Below, one piece after another: positions 7,653 through 16,511 of a stretch of DNA of 19,099 nt (positions within the stretch are counted from its first letter, which is position 1; every line of letters starts with the position of its first letter). The stretch lies in the NCBI GenBank assembly GCA_002422725.1, contig DITE01000092.1:1-19099 (forward strand), read 5' to 3'. The position numbers and the translations under genes were made by a program. The notes beneath the pieces were generated by a model. It saw only the letters and a list, made by a program, of their open reading frames with translations, was not told the origin of the DNA and did not search any database. Origin of the DNA: Bacteroidales bacterium UBA6192 (GTDB taxonomy: Bacteria > Bacteroidota > Bacteroidia > Bacteroidales > F082).

Positions 7653-7681
7653 TTGACCAAAGCCAGAAATCCGTATATTTG
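7653..7681 (+). promoter_or_regulatory. Probable promoter of the PASTA / T9SS cargo / rluD operon
   Basis: TTG at 7653-7655 and an exact TAnnTTTG element, TATATTTG, at 7674-7681 are separated by 18 bp, the best two-part Bacteroidota promoter match in the window. Transcription would start near 7687, leaving a leader of about 70 nt before the ATG at 7757. I see no riboswitch or operator in that leader. Confidence 0.62.
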
Positions 7682-7756
7682 CAAGGTTTATGGGCAATAA
7701 ATCAGCTCTCTGACAAGTTTTCTAATTGCTTTACAAACCTGTAATCGATGTTCTAA

Positions 7757-8647
7757 ATGGGACTTTTTTCTTTTCTTGGCAAAAAAAAATTCTATCTGCA
7801 CTTATTTATTGCAGTTATTTTGACATTTATTATCATTGGAGGCGTAAGTCGTTATCTTGAAAGCTACACCCGACATCATGAAGTTTACGTTGTTCCTGAT
7901 TTTTATGGAAAACAGTATACGGAGATTATGCATGACTTCGGGCAAAGATTTTCGTTTATTATCAGTGATAGCATTTATGTTAATCAGGCGGAAAGCGGTT
8001 CAATAATTCAACAGGATCCCTATCCGGGTTCAAAGGTCAAAGAAGGCCGGAACATATACCTCGTTGTCGTTGCCCGACATCCTGAACAGGTTCCAATGCC
8101 CAATCTCAGAAACCTCTCACTTCGCGAGGCTTTAGGCTTGCTCGAATCGATTAGTCTTGTCCCGAATATGATCACCATTACAGAACATTTTGCGCAAAAT
8201 GCAGTCGTAGAGCAACTCATGGAAGGCGAAGTTATTGAGCCCGGAACCCCTGTTTATAAGGGTACATTAATCGACTTGCAGGTTGGAAGCGGAGGGACGG
8301 TGCATAAGGTGTCCATTCCGGCTTTGCTTGGGAAAAAGCGAAAAGAAGCAATTAGTTTACTGCTGATTTCTTCGCTTAATCTTGGCGAAGAGTATTATCC
8401 GGATGGTTACGACACAACGCGATCAAGGGTTTTCAGGACCGAGCCCAATTTGGTTACTGAGCGCACAGTGCTTCCAGGAACAAAAATTAACCTTTATTTC
8501 AGATCTGAAACCAATTTTAACTTCGAAGAGTTTACTCGTATCTATCAATCAGACAGTCTATTAATTGATAGTTTGTATTATCATGATGAGTTTATTCCGG
8601 ACAACAATTTAATTCACGAACAAGATGAAGATGACGAATTGCAGTAG
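7757..8647 (+). CDS. Membrane-anchored protein with three PASTA domains
   Basis: A 296-residue protein with a short basic cytoplasmic head (KKKF near 9-12), one membrane helix at about 13-30, and three tandem PASTA domains outside (about 43-107, 111-177 and 184-250). Each shows the usual V-P/I-P start and the PG-x-V/P-x-x-G turn (DPYPGSKVKEG at 87-97, EPGTPVYKG at 161-169, VLPGTKI at 238-244). The tail is strongly acidic (EQDEDDE). PASTA domains are known to bind peptidoglycan or beta-lactams in Ser/Thr kinases and class B PBPs. Here there is no kinase or transpeptidase domain, so a structural or sensing role at the cell wall is inferred. It heads an operon with the T9SS cargo gene, whose start overlaps its end by 23 bp, and rluD. 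ddl lies divergently upstream. Confidence 0.92.
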   Translation: MGLFSFLGKKKFYLHLFIAVILTFIIIGGVSRYLESYTRHHEVYVVPDFYGKQYTEIMHDFGQRFSFIISDSIYVNQAESGSIIQQDPYPGSKVKEGRNIYLVVVARHPEQVPMPNLRNLSLREALGLLESISLVPNMITITEHFAQNAVVEQLMEGEVIEPGTPVYKGTLIDLQVGSGGTVHKVSIPALLGKKRKEAISLLLISSLNLGEEYYPDGYDTTRSRVFRTEPNLVTERTVLPGTKINLYFRSETNFNFEEFTRIYQSDSLLIDSLYYHDEFIPDNNLIHEQDEDDELQ

Positions 8648-10766
8648 TAAAATGCTGGGTCTGTTGATTTTTACTTTTTTAATTTCTGTTTCACTGAAAG
8701 CACAGGAAATTGTTACCGGTCTGCAGATGAATAAAATCGTCAGTGATGAATACAATAGCGCTACTAAACTAAAATCCATTGACTTGTTACCGGCAATTCA
8801 ACTGCCTTTTTTTGATGATTTCTCCAAATCAAACATTTATCCGGATGCGTTAAAATGGGAGGACAGGAACGTTTTTGTTAACAGAGATTTTGCCGTTTTT
8901 CCACCAAATACGGGGGTTGCGACTTTTGATGTTCTTGACCCGGCAGGTGCAGTCTATGCAGATGCTGTTTCTGTACCTTTTGTGGCTGATTACCTTACAT
9001 CCCGAAGCATACGGCTCGACTCATTGTTTAACCCTACACCCGTTTCATTGTCTCTGGCCGATTCAGTGTATCTTAGTTTTTATTATCAACCTCAAGGTCG
9101 GGCCGATAAACCTGAGCTTAGCGACTCTCTCGTTCTTCAGTTCGGATACCCAAGCGGAAACATGGTGCTGGATTATATTGATTCAGTTACAGTTTTGGTA
9201 GACACGTATTTGCTTGAAAACGGAATCGAATACATCTATCCGTTCGACACCATTTTTTCCCCTGCCGGATGCAATCAATCCTTATATATCATCAATTTTA
9301 ACACCCTTACATGGGGCGATTCTGTTACGCTGCCCTGCGACTCAGTCATGAAAGCAGAGATTGTCTGGGAGTCGGTTTGGAACGCAGAAGGCGCTTCGTT
9401 GGAAGAGTTTTATCAGGCAAAAGGAAAGTATTTTGAGCAGGTAATGGTCTCCATAACGGACGAAAAGTTTTTTACATCAGCATTTCAATTCAGGTTTTTT
9501 AATTACGGCAGTATCGCTGACATAATTATACCATCCAAGCGCTCCAATGTCGACCAATGGAACCTCGATTTTGTTTACCTCAATTATGACAGAAGCAGAC
9601 ATGACACCTCGTTCAGAATGCTATCGTTTTCGGAACGGGCCCCATCATTTTTAAAAAGATATGAATCGATGCCCTACCGTCAGTACCGCGGTGATCCAAC
9701 CAATGCCACATCACCCGATTTTAAGGTATTCCTGACTAATCTGGACAATATTGAGCATAACACAAAATATAGATATAAGGTCAGGCAGGTAGAAGGTAGT
9801 TTTGGTTTTGGTTACGATGGTGGCAGTTGTAACCTGCCTCCGTTTTATACCTTTGGTTTTCAGAATTGTGAAACCGGATGTGGCGCAGCACATGCCTGCC
9901 CACGCGTAAATTCATTGTTTGCGCTGAACTTCGACCGCGACACTACCTCATTCGTTATCACCCATTTTATCAGCGATTCTTCCGGGTCGAATATTCTTGT
10001 CGATTCTATACGGTATACGCAGGGCTTCTATAATTATTTTGCCTACGATGACGGCACACCTGAATTGGGTTATGGACTGGAACCTGCAGGCGGTCTGCTT
10101 GCCTACCAGTTTAAAATGACATTGCCTGATACACTCAGAGGGGTTCAGATTTATTTCAATCAAACCCTGAATAATGCCAATGAGAATTATTTTGACATAG
10201 TTGTTTGGAAAGACAACAATGGAAAACCAGGCGAGGAAATTTACCGTAAAAAAAGACAAAAACCTGTTTGGAGCGATCAGTTATATGGTTTTCATCAATA
10301 CAGTTTTGATGAGAATATCGTCATAAACGGAGTTTTCTACGTTGGAATCATGCAGGAACAGTCGGGTAGCCTGAATATAGGTTACGATGTTGCGAAGAAC
10401 AATCAAGAGTATATTTTCTTCAATGTTGACGGCGTCTGGCGGACAAGTCAGTATGAAGGATCACTGATGATCAGACCGGTTGTGGGTTCGGGAATGGTGA
10501 TTGGAATTGAAGATCAGGAATCAGTGGCGATTCTTGCCCCCTTGGTTTATCCAAACCCGGCTGGTAATCATCTTCAGATTGATCTTAAAGACAAGAACAA
10601 ACAAGCCTCAGCAATTATTTTTGATCTTTCAGGTCGAATGGTGAGTGCGTTTTCTTTTCGTTCAGGTGAGGTTATAACGCTACCATCATTAACAACCGGA
10701 ATGTATTTTCTAAGAATTGAATCTGAAGGACACATTTTCAGCTCAAAATTGATGATTACACAATAA
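8625..10766 (+). CDS. Large T9SS-exported protein of unknown function with type A sorting domain
   Basis: 713 residues. A signal peptide ends near SLKAQ (residue 27) and a C-terminal type A sorting domain begins at about 641 with VYPNPAGN, continues with LSGR and TTGMYFLRIE, and ends in SSKLMITQ. Such domains send cargo through the type IX system to the cell surface or medium. The body is beta-rich with no visible catalytic motif: an N-terminal FFDDFS module, then a second module with YDDGTPELGYGLE near 475-490, both seen in other Bacteroidota cargo proteins. Four Cys (402, 415, 419, 425) with His423 form a compact cluster, suggesting disulfides or a metal site. The ATG at 8625 overlaps the PASTA gene by 23 bp. 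An ATG at 8652 would remove the overlap but lacks the N-terminal basic residue, so I favour 8625. Translational coupling with its neighbours is likely. Confidence 0.88.
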   Translation: MKMTNCSSKMLGLLIFTFLISVSLKAQEIVTGLQMNKIVSDEYNSATKLKSIDLLPAIQLPFFDDFSKSNIYPDALKWEDRNVFVNRDFAVFPPNTGVATFDVLDPAGAVYADAVSVPFVADYLTSRSIRLDSLFNPTPVSLSLADSVYLSFYYQPQGRADKPELSDSLVLQFGYPSGNMVLDYIDSVTVLVDTYLLENGIEYIYPFDTIFSPAGCNQSLYIINFNTLTWGDSVTLPCDSVMKAEIVWESVWNAEGASLEEFYQAKGKYFEQVMVSITDEKFFTSAFQFRFFNYGSIADIIIPSKRSNVDQWNLDFVYLNYDRSRHDTSFRMLSFSERAPSFLKRYESMPYRQYRGDPTNATSPDFKVFLTNLDNIEHNTKYRYKVRQVEGSFGFGYDGGSCNLPPFYTFGFQNCETGCGAAHACPRVNSLFALNFDRDTTSFVITHFISDSSGSNILVDSIRYTQGFYNYFAYDDGTPELGYGLEPAGGLLAYQFKMTLPDTLRGVQIYFNQTLNNANENYFDIVVWKDNNGKPGEEIYRKKRQKPVWSDQLYGFHQYSFDENIVINGVFYVGIMQEQSGSLNIGYDVAKNNQEYIFFNVDGVWRTSQYEGSLMIRPVVGSGMVIGIEDQESVAILAPLVYPNPAGNHLQIDLKDKNKQASAIIFDLSGRMVSAFSFRSGEVITLPSLTTGMYFLRIESEGHIFSSKLMITQ

Positions 10767-10775
10767 TTTGTACAC

Positions 10776-11822
10776 ATGGATGAGAATTTTGTGCTGGGCG
10801 ATCATGTCGACGAAAACAGTGATTTATATGAGCATTTTCGATTTGTTGTTGATAAAGGGCAATCAGCTGTCAGAATTGACAAATTTCTGACCAATAAGAT
10901 TGAAAATGTATCCCGAAACAGGATACAAAATGCATTGATTGCCGGAAATATTCTGGTTAACCAGACAGCAGTAAAAGCAAATTATAAGGTGAAGCCAAAC
11001 GACCTGATCGTAATTGTGCTCACCTATCCACCCCGCGAAATAGTTATCACACCCGAAGATATTCCGCTTAATATCGTATTTGAAGACGAGAATCTCTTGG
11101 TGATTAATAAGCAAGCCGATCTGGTTGTTCATCCCGGTCATGGTAATTTTTCGGGAACACTGCTTCACGCCCTGGCCAATTATTTTTTAACAACCAACCA
11201 GACCATTGACAATGGGTTTGGATATTTAGTGCATCGCATTGATAAGGACACTACAGGACTGCTGCTGGTTGCCAAAAATGAATTGGCACAGACAAAACTG
11301 GCAGCACAGTTTTTTCATCATACAATTGAGCGAAAATACCAGGCACTTGTATGGGGCGATTTGGCCGACGATTCAGGGACAATTGAAGGCAATATTGGCA
11401 GAAGCCCAAAGGATAGAAAGCTCATGACTGTTTTCCCCGAAGGTGATGCCGGGAAAGAAGCTGTTACGCATTACCGGGTGATTCAGCGATTTGGTTATGT
11501 GACTTTGATTGAATGCCAGCTCGAAACAGGCCGCACACACCAAATCAGAGTGCATCTTAAGCATATCGGTCATCCTTTATTTAATGATGGAGCTTATGGT
11601 GGTGATTCATTGGTCAAAGGAACAACCTTCACCAAATACCGTCAGTTTATCGACAATTGCTTCAAAATATTGCCACGTCAGGCACTCCATGCAAAATCAA
11701 TTGGTTTTACTCATCCTGTGAGTGGCAGCAAAATTAGTTTTGAATCAGAGTTGCCTGACGATATTTCTCAGGTGCTGGAGAAATGGCACACATACACCAA
11801 TTCGCGTCATTTGTATTCCTGA
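10776..11822 (+). CDS. rluD: RluD-type 23S rRNA pseudouridine synthase (RluA family)
   Basis: It converts specific uridines in rRNA to pseudouridine, most likely in helix 69 of 23S rRNA as for E. coli RluD. The 348-residue protein has an N-terminal S4 RNA-binding domain (about 31-92, VRIDKFLTNKI and LIAGNILVN). The RluA catalytic core follows, with HRIDKDTTGLLLVAK at 153-167 (catalytic Asp156), an LETGRTHQIRVH segment, and HPLFND. An N-terminal extension of about 25 acidic residues precedes the S4 domain. It starts 9 bp after the T9SS cargo gene and so belongs to the PASTA operon. It ends 3 bp from the convergent protease gene. The RluD assignment over RluC or RluA rests on the S4 domain, length and linkage to the PASTA and ddl genes; the exact target uridines are not provable here. 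Confidence 0.9.
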   Translation: MDENFVLGDHVDENSDLYEHFRFVVDKGQSAVRIDKFLTNKIENVSRNRIQNALIAGNILVNQTAVKANYKVKPNDLIVIVLTYPPREIVITPEDIPLNIVFEDENLLVINKQADLVVHPGHGNFSGTLLHALANYFLTTNQTIDNGFGYLVHRIDKDTTGLLLVAKNELAQTKLAAQFFHHTIERKYQALVWGDLADDSGTIEGNIGRSPKDRKLMTVFPEGDAGKEAVTHYRVIQRFGYVTLIECQLETGRTHQIRVHLKHIGHPLFNDGAYGGDSLVKGTTFTKYRQFIDNCFKILPRQALHAKSIGFTHPVSGSKISFESELPDDISQVLEKWHTYTNSRHLYS

Positions 11823-11825
11823 CCG

Positions 11826-13703
11826 CTAATCAGTTACTATCAATTTCACTGGAATTGTCTCTTTATCAGTCCTAAGCAAAAGAATTAGGAGTCCTTTTAC
11901 TGGCTGATCAAGAGTTATGGTTATTTTGCCTGAATCAATAAGCTGCCTTCTAAACCCAATTTCCCTGCCCGACAAATCAAAAATGCTGATCTGAAATAAG
12001 TCTGCCACAACCGAGCCTGTTTGAATGGTGAAGGTGTTTCCGGTTGGATTTGGCGAGATAAACGGCATCACCTTAACAAAGGCTTTTCTTGTCAGGGTAT
12101 CCATTCTTGAGCCATCACCCACAACCAGACTTACATCATACGCCCCAAAAGCCTCGTACATGATCTTGCCCGGGCTTTCTTCAATGCTTTTATCAGGAAA
12201 TCCTCCTGGAAATAACCATTCAAAAGTGAGAATGTTTCCTGATGATAGACTTGTGAATTCAACAAGTTGTCCGGGTGCGATTTCGCCATAATCGACCGAG
12301 AATAGTGCCCTCAACGGATCAACATCTGATCCGATTCCATTAAGTGTGTTTAATCCCGTATTATCAGGATCAAGCCAGGGTGCAAGTTGCAAATCTGCAG
12401 TCGAACCATTTGATTCCCAGCTATATGAGAACTTGCCATAAAAATCAGGCTCAAGCTTATTATCGCAGGATGAGCTTCCACCAGTCAGAGCGCCAATAAT
12501 TCTGCCATTCGAATCAAACAAGGGAGAACCCGATGATCCTCCTTCTGTTACACCATGGCCGTTAGTAGTTTCTGCCCAGAATACTCTCCAATACTTTTCC
12601 TGCTGTTCCGGATTTTGCTGGCCAAATGCAACAGATAGCGGAGTGGTTGAAAAGGTGGAAATCTTTTTGATATCGCCCGATGGATGGTGTATTCCACTTC
12701 CTGTTTCGGTGGCTGAATTATTTTTGCTCCAGCCGTTGAAATAGGGTTTAAAACTCTCAGGCACTGTCTGATTCAAAAGCAAAAGTTTAAAATCGGAACC
12801 ATTTTCCACACTGTTTCGTGAGGCAGAAATTAACTGGCTTCCGGTAATGTTTTGAAAAAATGGCTCCTGAGCAGGATTCATGCATTCATCTGATTCGTAA
12901 TTGAAATAAAATACCCATTGAGCGTAATCGGCAGAGGATGAAGAAACTCCGCAATGATTTGCAGTAAAAACGTAAGGGGTTTTATCCATTCTTACATTGT
13001 TGATCAGCGACCCCGAACACCAATACAAACCTGATCCTTGTTTTACAAGAATTCGAGTTATCCCATTCTTCTGATTTTGCCAGGATGAGCCCTCAGTACA
13101 ATTTACATTTACATTGCAATCTCCGCTCGAACCGAAGTTACGCGCGTAATTGTCATAAAACACAAAGCCTATTTCACTCAGACAAATAAGGGGCAGGTCG
13201 GTATCCTTCGCATGCCACTCGATCTGCAAGTAGATACTGTCGGCAAAAACTGGTCTGACCGCAGTGTTTTTTTGACCAGAAGAGGAGGGGTAGAGCTCAA
13301 TAATATCTTCAAAATCGGCAGAGTAAACATAAGCTTTAGTTTGGCTGCTTATTTCGAATTTTGAAAAATACAGGGCAATTCCGGCCTGATTAGGGTTAAT
13401 AATCAAAACTTTTGAGATGTAAATGGTTGAATCGGTAATGGAGGTTCCAGAGATTGCATCGTCGATGCAAAATGATTTCTGAATGGTATAGCCAGCCGTC
13501 AAAGGTAAAGTCTCATTGGTTGTGAGTGTTCTCCTATATTCCTCATCCATAACAACCCTGAGTTTCTGGGTGATTGCAATCTCATTAACAGCCTTCAGTG
13601 GTTTTCCAACTCCGGCAACTTGTGCATAAAACACAACAGGCAATAGCATGGCCGGCAGGAATGCCAAAAGTCCATATGTATATTTAGGGTATCTCATACA
13701 CAT
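11826..13703 (-). CDS. T9SS-exported trypsin-like serine endopeptidase with one PKD domain
   Basis: A 625-residue secreted protease. In order: a signal peptide to about residue 28 (VVFYAQ); a propeptide-like region to about 190; a chymotrypsin-fold domain of the lysyl-endopeptidase type with FTANHCG (His250), ENGSDFKLLLL (Asp304) and EGGSSGSPLFDSNG (Ser391); a WLDP segment ending that domain; one PKD domain at about 463-545; and a T9SS type A sorting domain from PNPTGN at 551 to LIVTD. Paired Cys around the active site fit the disulfide-rich family. Cleavage after Lys is the family's known preference, but specificity is not proven here. An ATG at 13697 could also be the start. A paralogue with three PKD domains lies just upstream, separated by a terminator and its own promoter element. 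Confidence 0.9.
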   Translation of the reverse strand: MCMRYPKYTYGLLAFLPAMLLPVVFYAQVAGVGKPLKAVNEIAITQKLRVVMDEEYRRTLTTNETLPLTAGYTIQKSFCIDDAISGTSITDSTIYISKVLIINPNQAGIALYFSKFEISSQTKAYVYSADFEDIIELYPSSSGQKNTAVRPVFADSIYLQIEWHAKDTDLPLICLSEIGFVFYDNYARNFGSSGDCNVNVNCTEGSSWQNQKNGITRILVKQGSGLYWCSGSLINNVRMDKTPYVFTANHCGVSSSSADYAQWVFYFNYESDECMNPAQEPFFQNITGSQLISASRNSVENGSDFKLLLLNQTVPESFKPYFNGWSKNNSATETGSGIHHPSGDIKKISTFSTTPLSVAFGQQNPEQQEKYWRVFWAETTNGHGVTEGGSSGSPLFDSNGRIIGALTGGSSSCDNKLEPDFYGKFSYSWESNGSTADLQLAPWLDPDNTGLNTLNGIGSDVDPLRALFSVDYGEIAPGQLVEFTSLSSGNILTFEWLFPGGFPDKSIEESPGKIMYEAFGAYDVSLVVGDGSRMDTLTRKAFVKVMPFISPNPTGNTFTIQTGSVVADLFQISIFDLSGREIGFRRQLIDSGKITITLDQPVKGLLILLLRTDKETIPVKLIVTD

Positions 13704-13713
13704 TTATAAAACA

Positions 13714-13721
13714 CAAAACTA
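13714..13721 (-). promoter_or_regulatory. Probable -7 element of the single-PKD protease gene
   Basis: CAAAACTA on the plus strand reads TAGTTTTG on the minus strand, an exact TAnnTTTG match. Transcription would begin near 13707, only a few bases before the ATG at 13703, so the mRNA would be nearly leaderless or use the ATG at 13697. No -33 element at normal spacing is seen. Confidence 0.4.
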
Positions 13722-13753
13722 CGCTTTTTCAAATGCATCCGGAGCATGATACA

Positions 13754-13797
13754 TAACAAAAACAGCATGATTGCGAATGAAACAAGCATGCTGTTTT
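13754..13797 (-). terminator. Terminator of the triple-PKD protease gene
   Basis: A perfect 11-bp stem pairs 13759-13769 with 13787-13797 around a 17-nt loop. On the minus strand the second arm runs into TTTTTGTT. It lies 79 nt after the protease stop codon and separates the two paralogous protease genes into different transcripts. The other arm ends in TTTT on the plus strand, so it may work both ways. Confidence 0.78.
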
Positions 13798-13875
13798 AAG
13801 TTGTATTATTATGTTCGAATATTCAGAAACTCAATTGGTTTCAGAAAGTATTTTTAACTGCGTTGAAAATCAAGC

Positions 13876-16323
13876 TTATTTAACCAGAATAACTTTTTTG
13901 AGCAATGTGCCATTTGCATGAACCAGGCTTAACATATAAACCCCTTCAGGTTGCGGGGAGAGGTCAATTCTAAGCAGGTTTTCCGAATCCAGCTTGTAAT
14001 CGTGAATAAGCTTGCCAAGTGTGTTGTATATTTTGAGGCCGGTTGGCATCTCGACTGATGAAAAGTCTATCACAATCAAGCCATTCGTAGGATTGGGAAA
14101 TAATCCGATTTCATGTTTATTATTCTCTTCAACACCAACCCAATTAACGATTATGTATTCTTCAACTGTTTTTGTGTGGATGCCAAAGGTGTTCACCACT
14201 GTAAGTGAAACATTATAAGCACCTCCATTTGCATAAAGAATACTTTGTGGATTTTGATCTTCTGAAAAAGATGGATCACCCCCTTCAAACTCCCAGTACC
14301 AGTAATTTGGATTTCCACTTGATAAATCGGTGAAGCTTACTGTTGACCCCTGCATGATTTGTGTCTGATCTGCAACAAAGTCAGCTATCGGAAGTGTGGC
14401 GGCTTCAACAATAATGTAATCTTCCATAATCTTCTGGTTTTCACCGCCATAACCAACAACAGTAAGACTTACATTGAATTGGCCTGCTGAATTGTAGCTG
14501 ACGGTTGGATTTTGTTCATTAGATGTTTCAGGGCTGCCTCCTTCAAATTCCCAGAACCATTCAAATGGGTTACCTTCTGACAGGTCGGTAAACTCAACCT
14601 GACCTCCTTGTGATATTTCTGTTTTATCAGCTACAAAATCAGCCACAGGTGGTGCCGCAGGAGTAACGGTAATATAATTCACTTTGGTTTCGGTGTCAGA
14701 ACCATCAGCGTTGGTAACTGTTAGAGAGATAGTGTAATCACCAACTGCGCTATAAATAACAGGCCCTGGATTTTCTTCGGTACTTGACTCAGGGATGCCT
14801 CCTGCAAAGGTCCAGTTCCAACTTAAAATACCGGGCTCAGAAAGATCGGTAAAGAAAACCCCTTCACCTTGTTCAACAGTTGTTTGTTCTGCTTCAAAGT
14901 TTGCAACGGGAGGGGTTGGTTGCCAATTAATTCCCGGAAGTTTTTCGATGCCGTTATCCGTCGGATCGAGCCAATCTTTAAGACGTGTTGCGGGTGTGCT
15001 GCCATTTTGATCCCAGGAATACCAGATTTTTCCGTAAAAAGCCGGAGATGGGTTTTCACAGCTGTTAGAGGTATATCCTCCTGTAAGATCGCCAACAATG
15101 AGTCCATTACTATCGAAAATGGGCGAACCGGATGATCCCCCTTCAACTATCGAACGCCCGTTGGTAGTGTTTGCCCAGTTAACCCTCCAGTGCGAGGGCA
15201 ATCCGTTCCATGCTGTGGACGAAGTCAGAGGGGTTGTGTAAGTAGAAATCTTTTTTATATCCCCTGCCGGATGATGTATGCTTACTCCGTTTCCCATATC
15301 GGTGGTAACATTGGTTCTGTTCCATCCGCTGTAATAAACATTAAAGAAATTAGGAATGGAAGCGTTAAACTGAACAAGATAAAAATCTGATCCATTGTCA
15401 CCTGCCGAAGCATCCTTTGCCTTCAACTGGCATCCTGTCATGGTGTTGCTTCCTCCACCGTTGCCATCGCATGTAGCAGCCTGATAGTTAAAATAAAATA
15501 TCCATTGGTTCATATCTGATGCACTCGATCCGCTCCCACAATGACCAGCTGTTAAAAAATAGGGTGTCCTGTCATTATTGGTGTTGTTTATCAGTGATCC
15601 GGAGCACCAGTAAAAATTAAACCCTATCTTAATTGAAATACGGGCCACACTCCTGATCTGGTTTGGCCAGTCGTCACCTTCTTCGCAGGCAACATCAATC
15701 ATGCAATAAAGTGAACGTACTCCATCGGTTTCGCGTTCCCCGAATTCAATGAAACGGTATGCATATGCAAGCTCTGCAATCTGAATTACAGCTTTTTCTG
15801 CAACCCCTGCATTCTCCACATATTCGAGTGTAACAATATCTCCTTCGACAAATTCAGTTGCAAAAAGTCCGGATTCCGGATTATTTTCGTGTGTATAAGC
15901 GCCAAGCAATTGGTTTTTATCTTCGTTATACAAAAACAATTTTGAACCAACAGGAAGAAAAAACTGATCATAATACACTCCCAAGGCAACTGCATCTTTA
16001 ACCGAGATGCTTAATTGCCAGATTCTATCGCCATTATCAAGCTTTGTCCATTGACCTGAATTATTCATGTTGAGTCCAACATGGACCGAAACAGCCATCC
16101 GTTGAGGTGCAACATCTGCACTATTGCCAGCGACTATATCTTCAGCGATTATGGCAGCCATGTCGGGCTGATTATACTGAACCAGCGGCGCCTTGATATG
16201 TGCGTAGGCAGGTTCAAAACTTGGTGGTATTCCCCCAAAACTAATTTGGGCAAAGGAAACAATTTGATAAGTTGCCAATACTATTACCAGCAACCATTTA
16301 ACAGATACTCTAATGGGATTCAT
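13876..16323 (-). CDS. T9SS-exported trypsin-like serine endopeptidase with three PKD domains
   Basis: 815 residues from the ATG at 16323. The longer in-frame start at 16359 is rejected because it sits inside the -7 promoter element. Order: signal peptide to about 26 (IVSFAQ); a propeptide of about 180 residues; a lysyl-endopeptidase-type protease domain with FLTAGHCG (His261), DNGSDFYLVQF (Asp313) and EGGSSGSPIFDSNG (Ser398); a WLDP end segment; PKD domains at about 472-555, 559-640 and 645-726, each opening with VANF/VADF/IADF and containing FTDLS; then the T9SS type A sorting domain from FPNPTNG near 742 to ILVK. PKD domains in such proteins usually mediate substrate or surface binding. 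Apart from PKD number and the propeptide, it matches the downstream protease closely. Substrate specificity, probably Lys, is inferred from the family. Confidence 0.92.
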   Translation of the reverse strand: MNPIRVSVKWLLVIVLATYQIVSFAQISFGGIPPSFEPAYAHIKAPLVQYNQPDMAAIIAEDIVAGNSADVAPQRMAVSVHVGLNMNNSGQWTKLDNGDRIWQLSISVKDAVALGVYYDQFFLPVGSKLFLYNEDKNQLLGAYTHENNPESGLFATEFVEGDIVTLEYVENAGVAEKAVIQIAELAYAYRFIEFGERETDGVRSLYCMIDVACEEGDDWPNQIRSVARISIKIGFNFYWCSGSLINNTNNDRTPYFLTAGHCGSGSSASDMNQWIFYFNYQAATCDGNGGGSNTMTGCQLKAKDASAGDNGSDFYLVQFNASIPNFFNVYYSGWNRTNVTTDMGNGVSIHHPAGDIKKISTYTTPLTSSTAWNGLPSHWRVNWANTTNGRSIVEGGSSGSPIFDSNGLIVGDLTGGYTSNSCENPSPAFYGKIWYSWDQNGSTPATRLKDWLDPTDNGIEKLPGINWQPTPPVANFEAEQTTVEQGEGVFFTDLSEPGILSWNWTFAGGIPESSTEENPGPVIYSAVGDYTISLTVTNADGSDTETKVNYITVTPAAPPVADFVADKTEISQGGQVEFTDLSEGNPFEWFWEFEGGSPETSNEQNPTVSYNSAGQFNVSLTVVGYGGENQKIMEDYIIVEAATLPIADFVADQTQIMQGSTVSFTDLSSGNPNYWYWEFEGGDPSFSEDQNPQSILYANGGAYNVSLTVVNTFGIHTKTVEEYIIVNWVGVEENNKHEIGLFPNPTNGLIVIDFSSVEMPTGLKIYNTLGKLIHDYKLDSENLLRIDLSPQPEGVYMLSLVHANGTLLKKVILVK

Positions 16324-16356
16324 CAGTTTTGGATTTAATTTGTGGTTTATTGCCGA

Positions 16357-16364
16357 CAAAGTTA
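16357..16364 (-). promoter_or_regulatory. Probable -7 element of the triple-PKD protease gene
   Basis: CAAAGTTA on the plus strand reads TAACTTTG on the minus strand, an exact TAnnTTTG match. Transcription would start near 16350, leaving a leader of about 27 nt before the ATG at 16323. This decides the start codon. No clear -33 element is seen. Confidence 0.5.
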
Positions 16365-16489
16365 AATTATTTCGTTAAGCATGCCCACCTGACTTTTACA
16401 GAAAATCAACAATCGGGTCACAGAGACTTTTGCTCCTTTTTGTACCGCTGAGTTTCATTTGTAAAAGCAATAGATTGGAAACAAAAATG

Positions 16490-16497
16490 TATTTTTG
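16490..16497 (+). promoter_or_regulatory. Possible -7 element of hldD
   Basis: TATTTTTG is an exact TAnnTTTG match 14 nt before the ATG, so the leader would be very short. The nearby TTG (16475-16477) is only 12 bp upstream and TTTG (16458-16461) is 28 bp upstream; neither has standard spacing, so this is weak. Confidence 0.35.
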
Positions 16498-16511
16498 ACA
16501 AAAAATAATTA

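Noticed and set aside
9948..10259. A 103-codon antisense frame inside the T9SS cargo gene
   Set aside because: It lies wholly within a continuous gene on the other strand; no signal peptide, domain or promoter supports it.
13754..13797. The perfect 11-bp inverted repeat as a transposon end or attachment site
   Set aside because: It has a T tract and the right distance from a stop codon, so a terminator explains it; there is no transposase or target duplication nearby.
14390..15000. Repeated sequence in the triple-PKD gene as a DNA-level repeat array
   Set aside because: The repetition is at protein-domain level (three diverged PKD domains); nucleotide identity is patchy and there is no regular repeat-spacer pattern.
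14823..15146. A 107-codon minus-strand frame inside the triple-PKD protease gene
   Set aside because: It is in another frame of a gene with an intact triad and continuous domain structure, and its translation resembles no protein.
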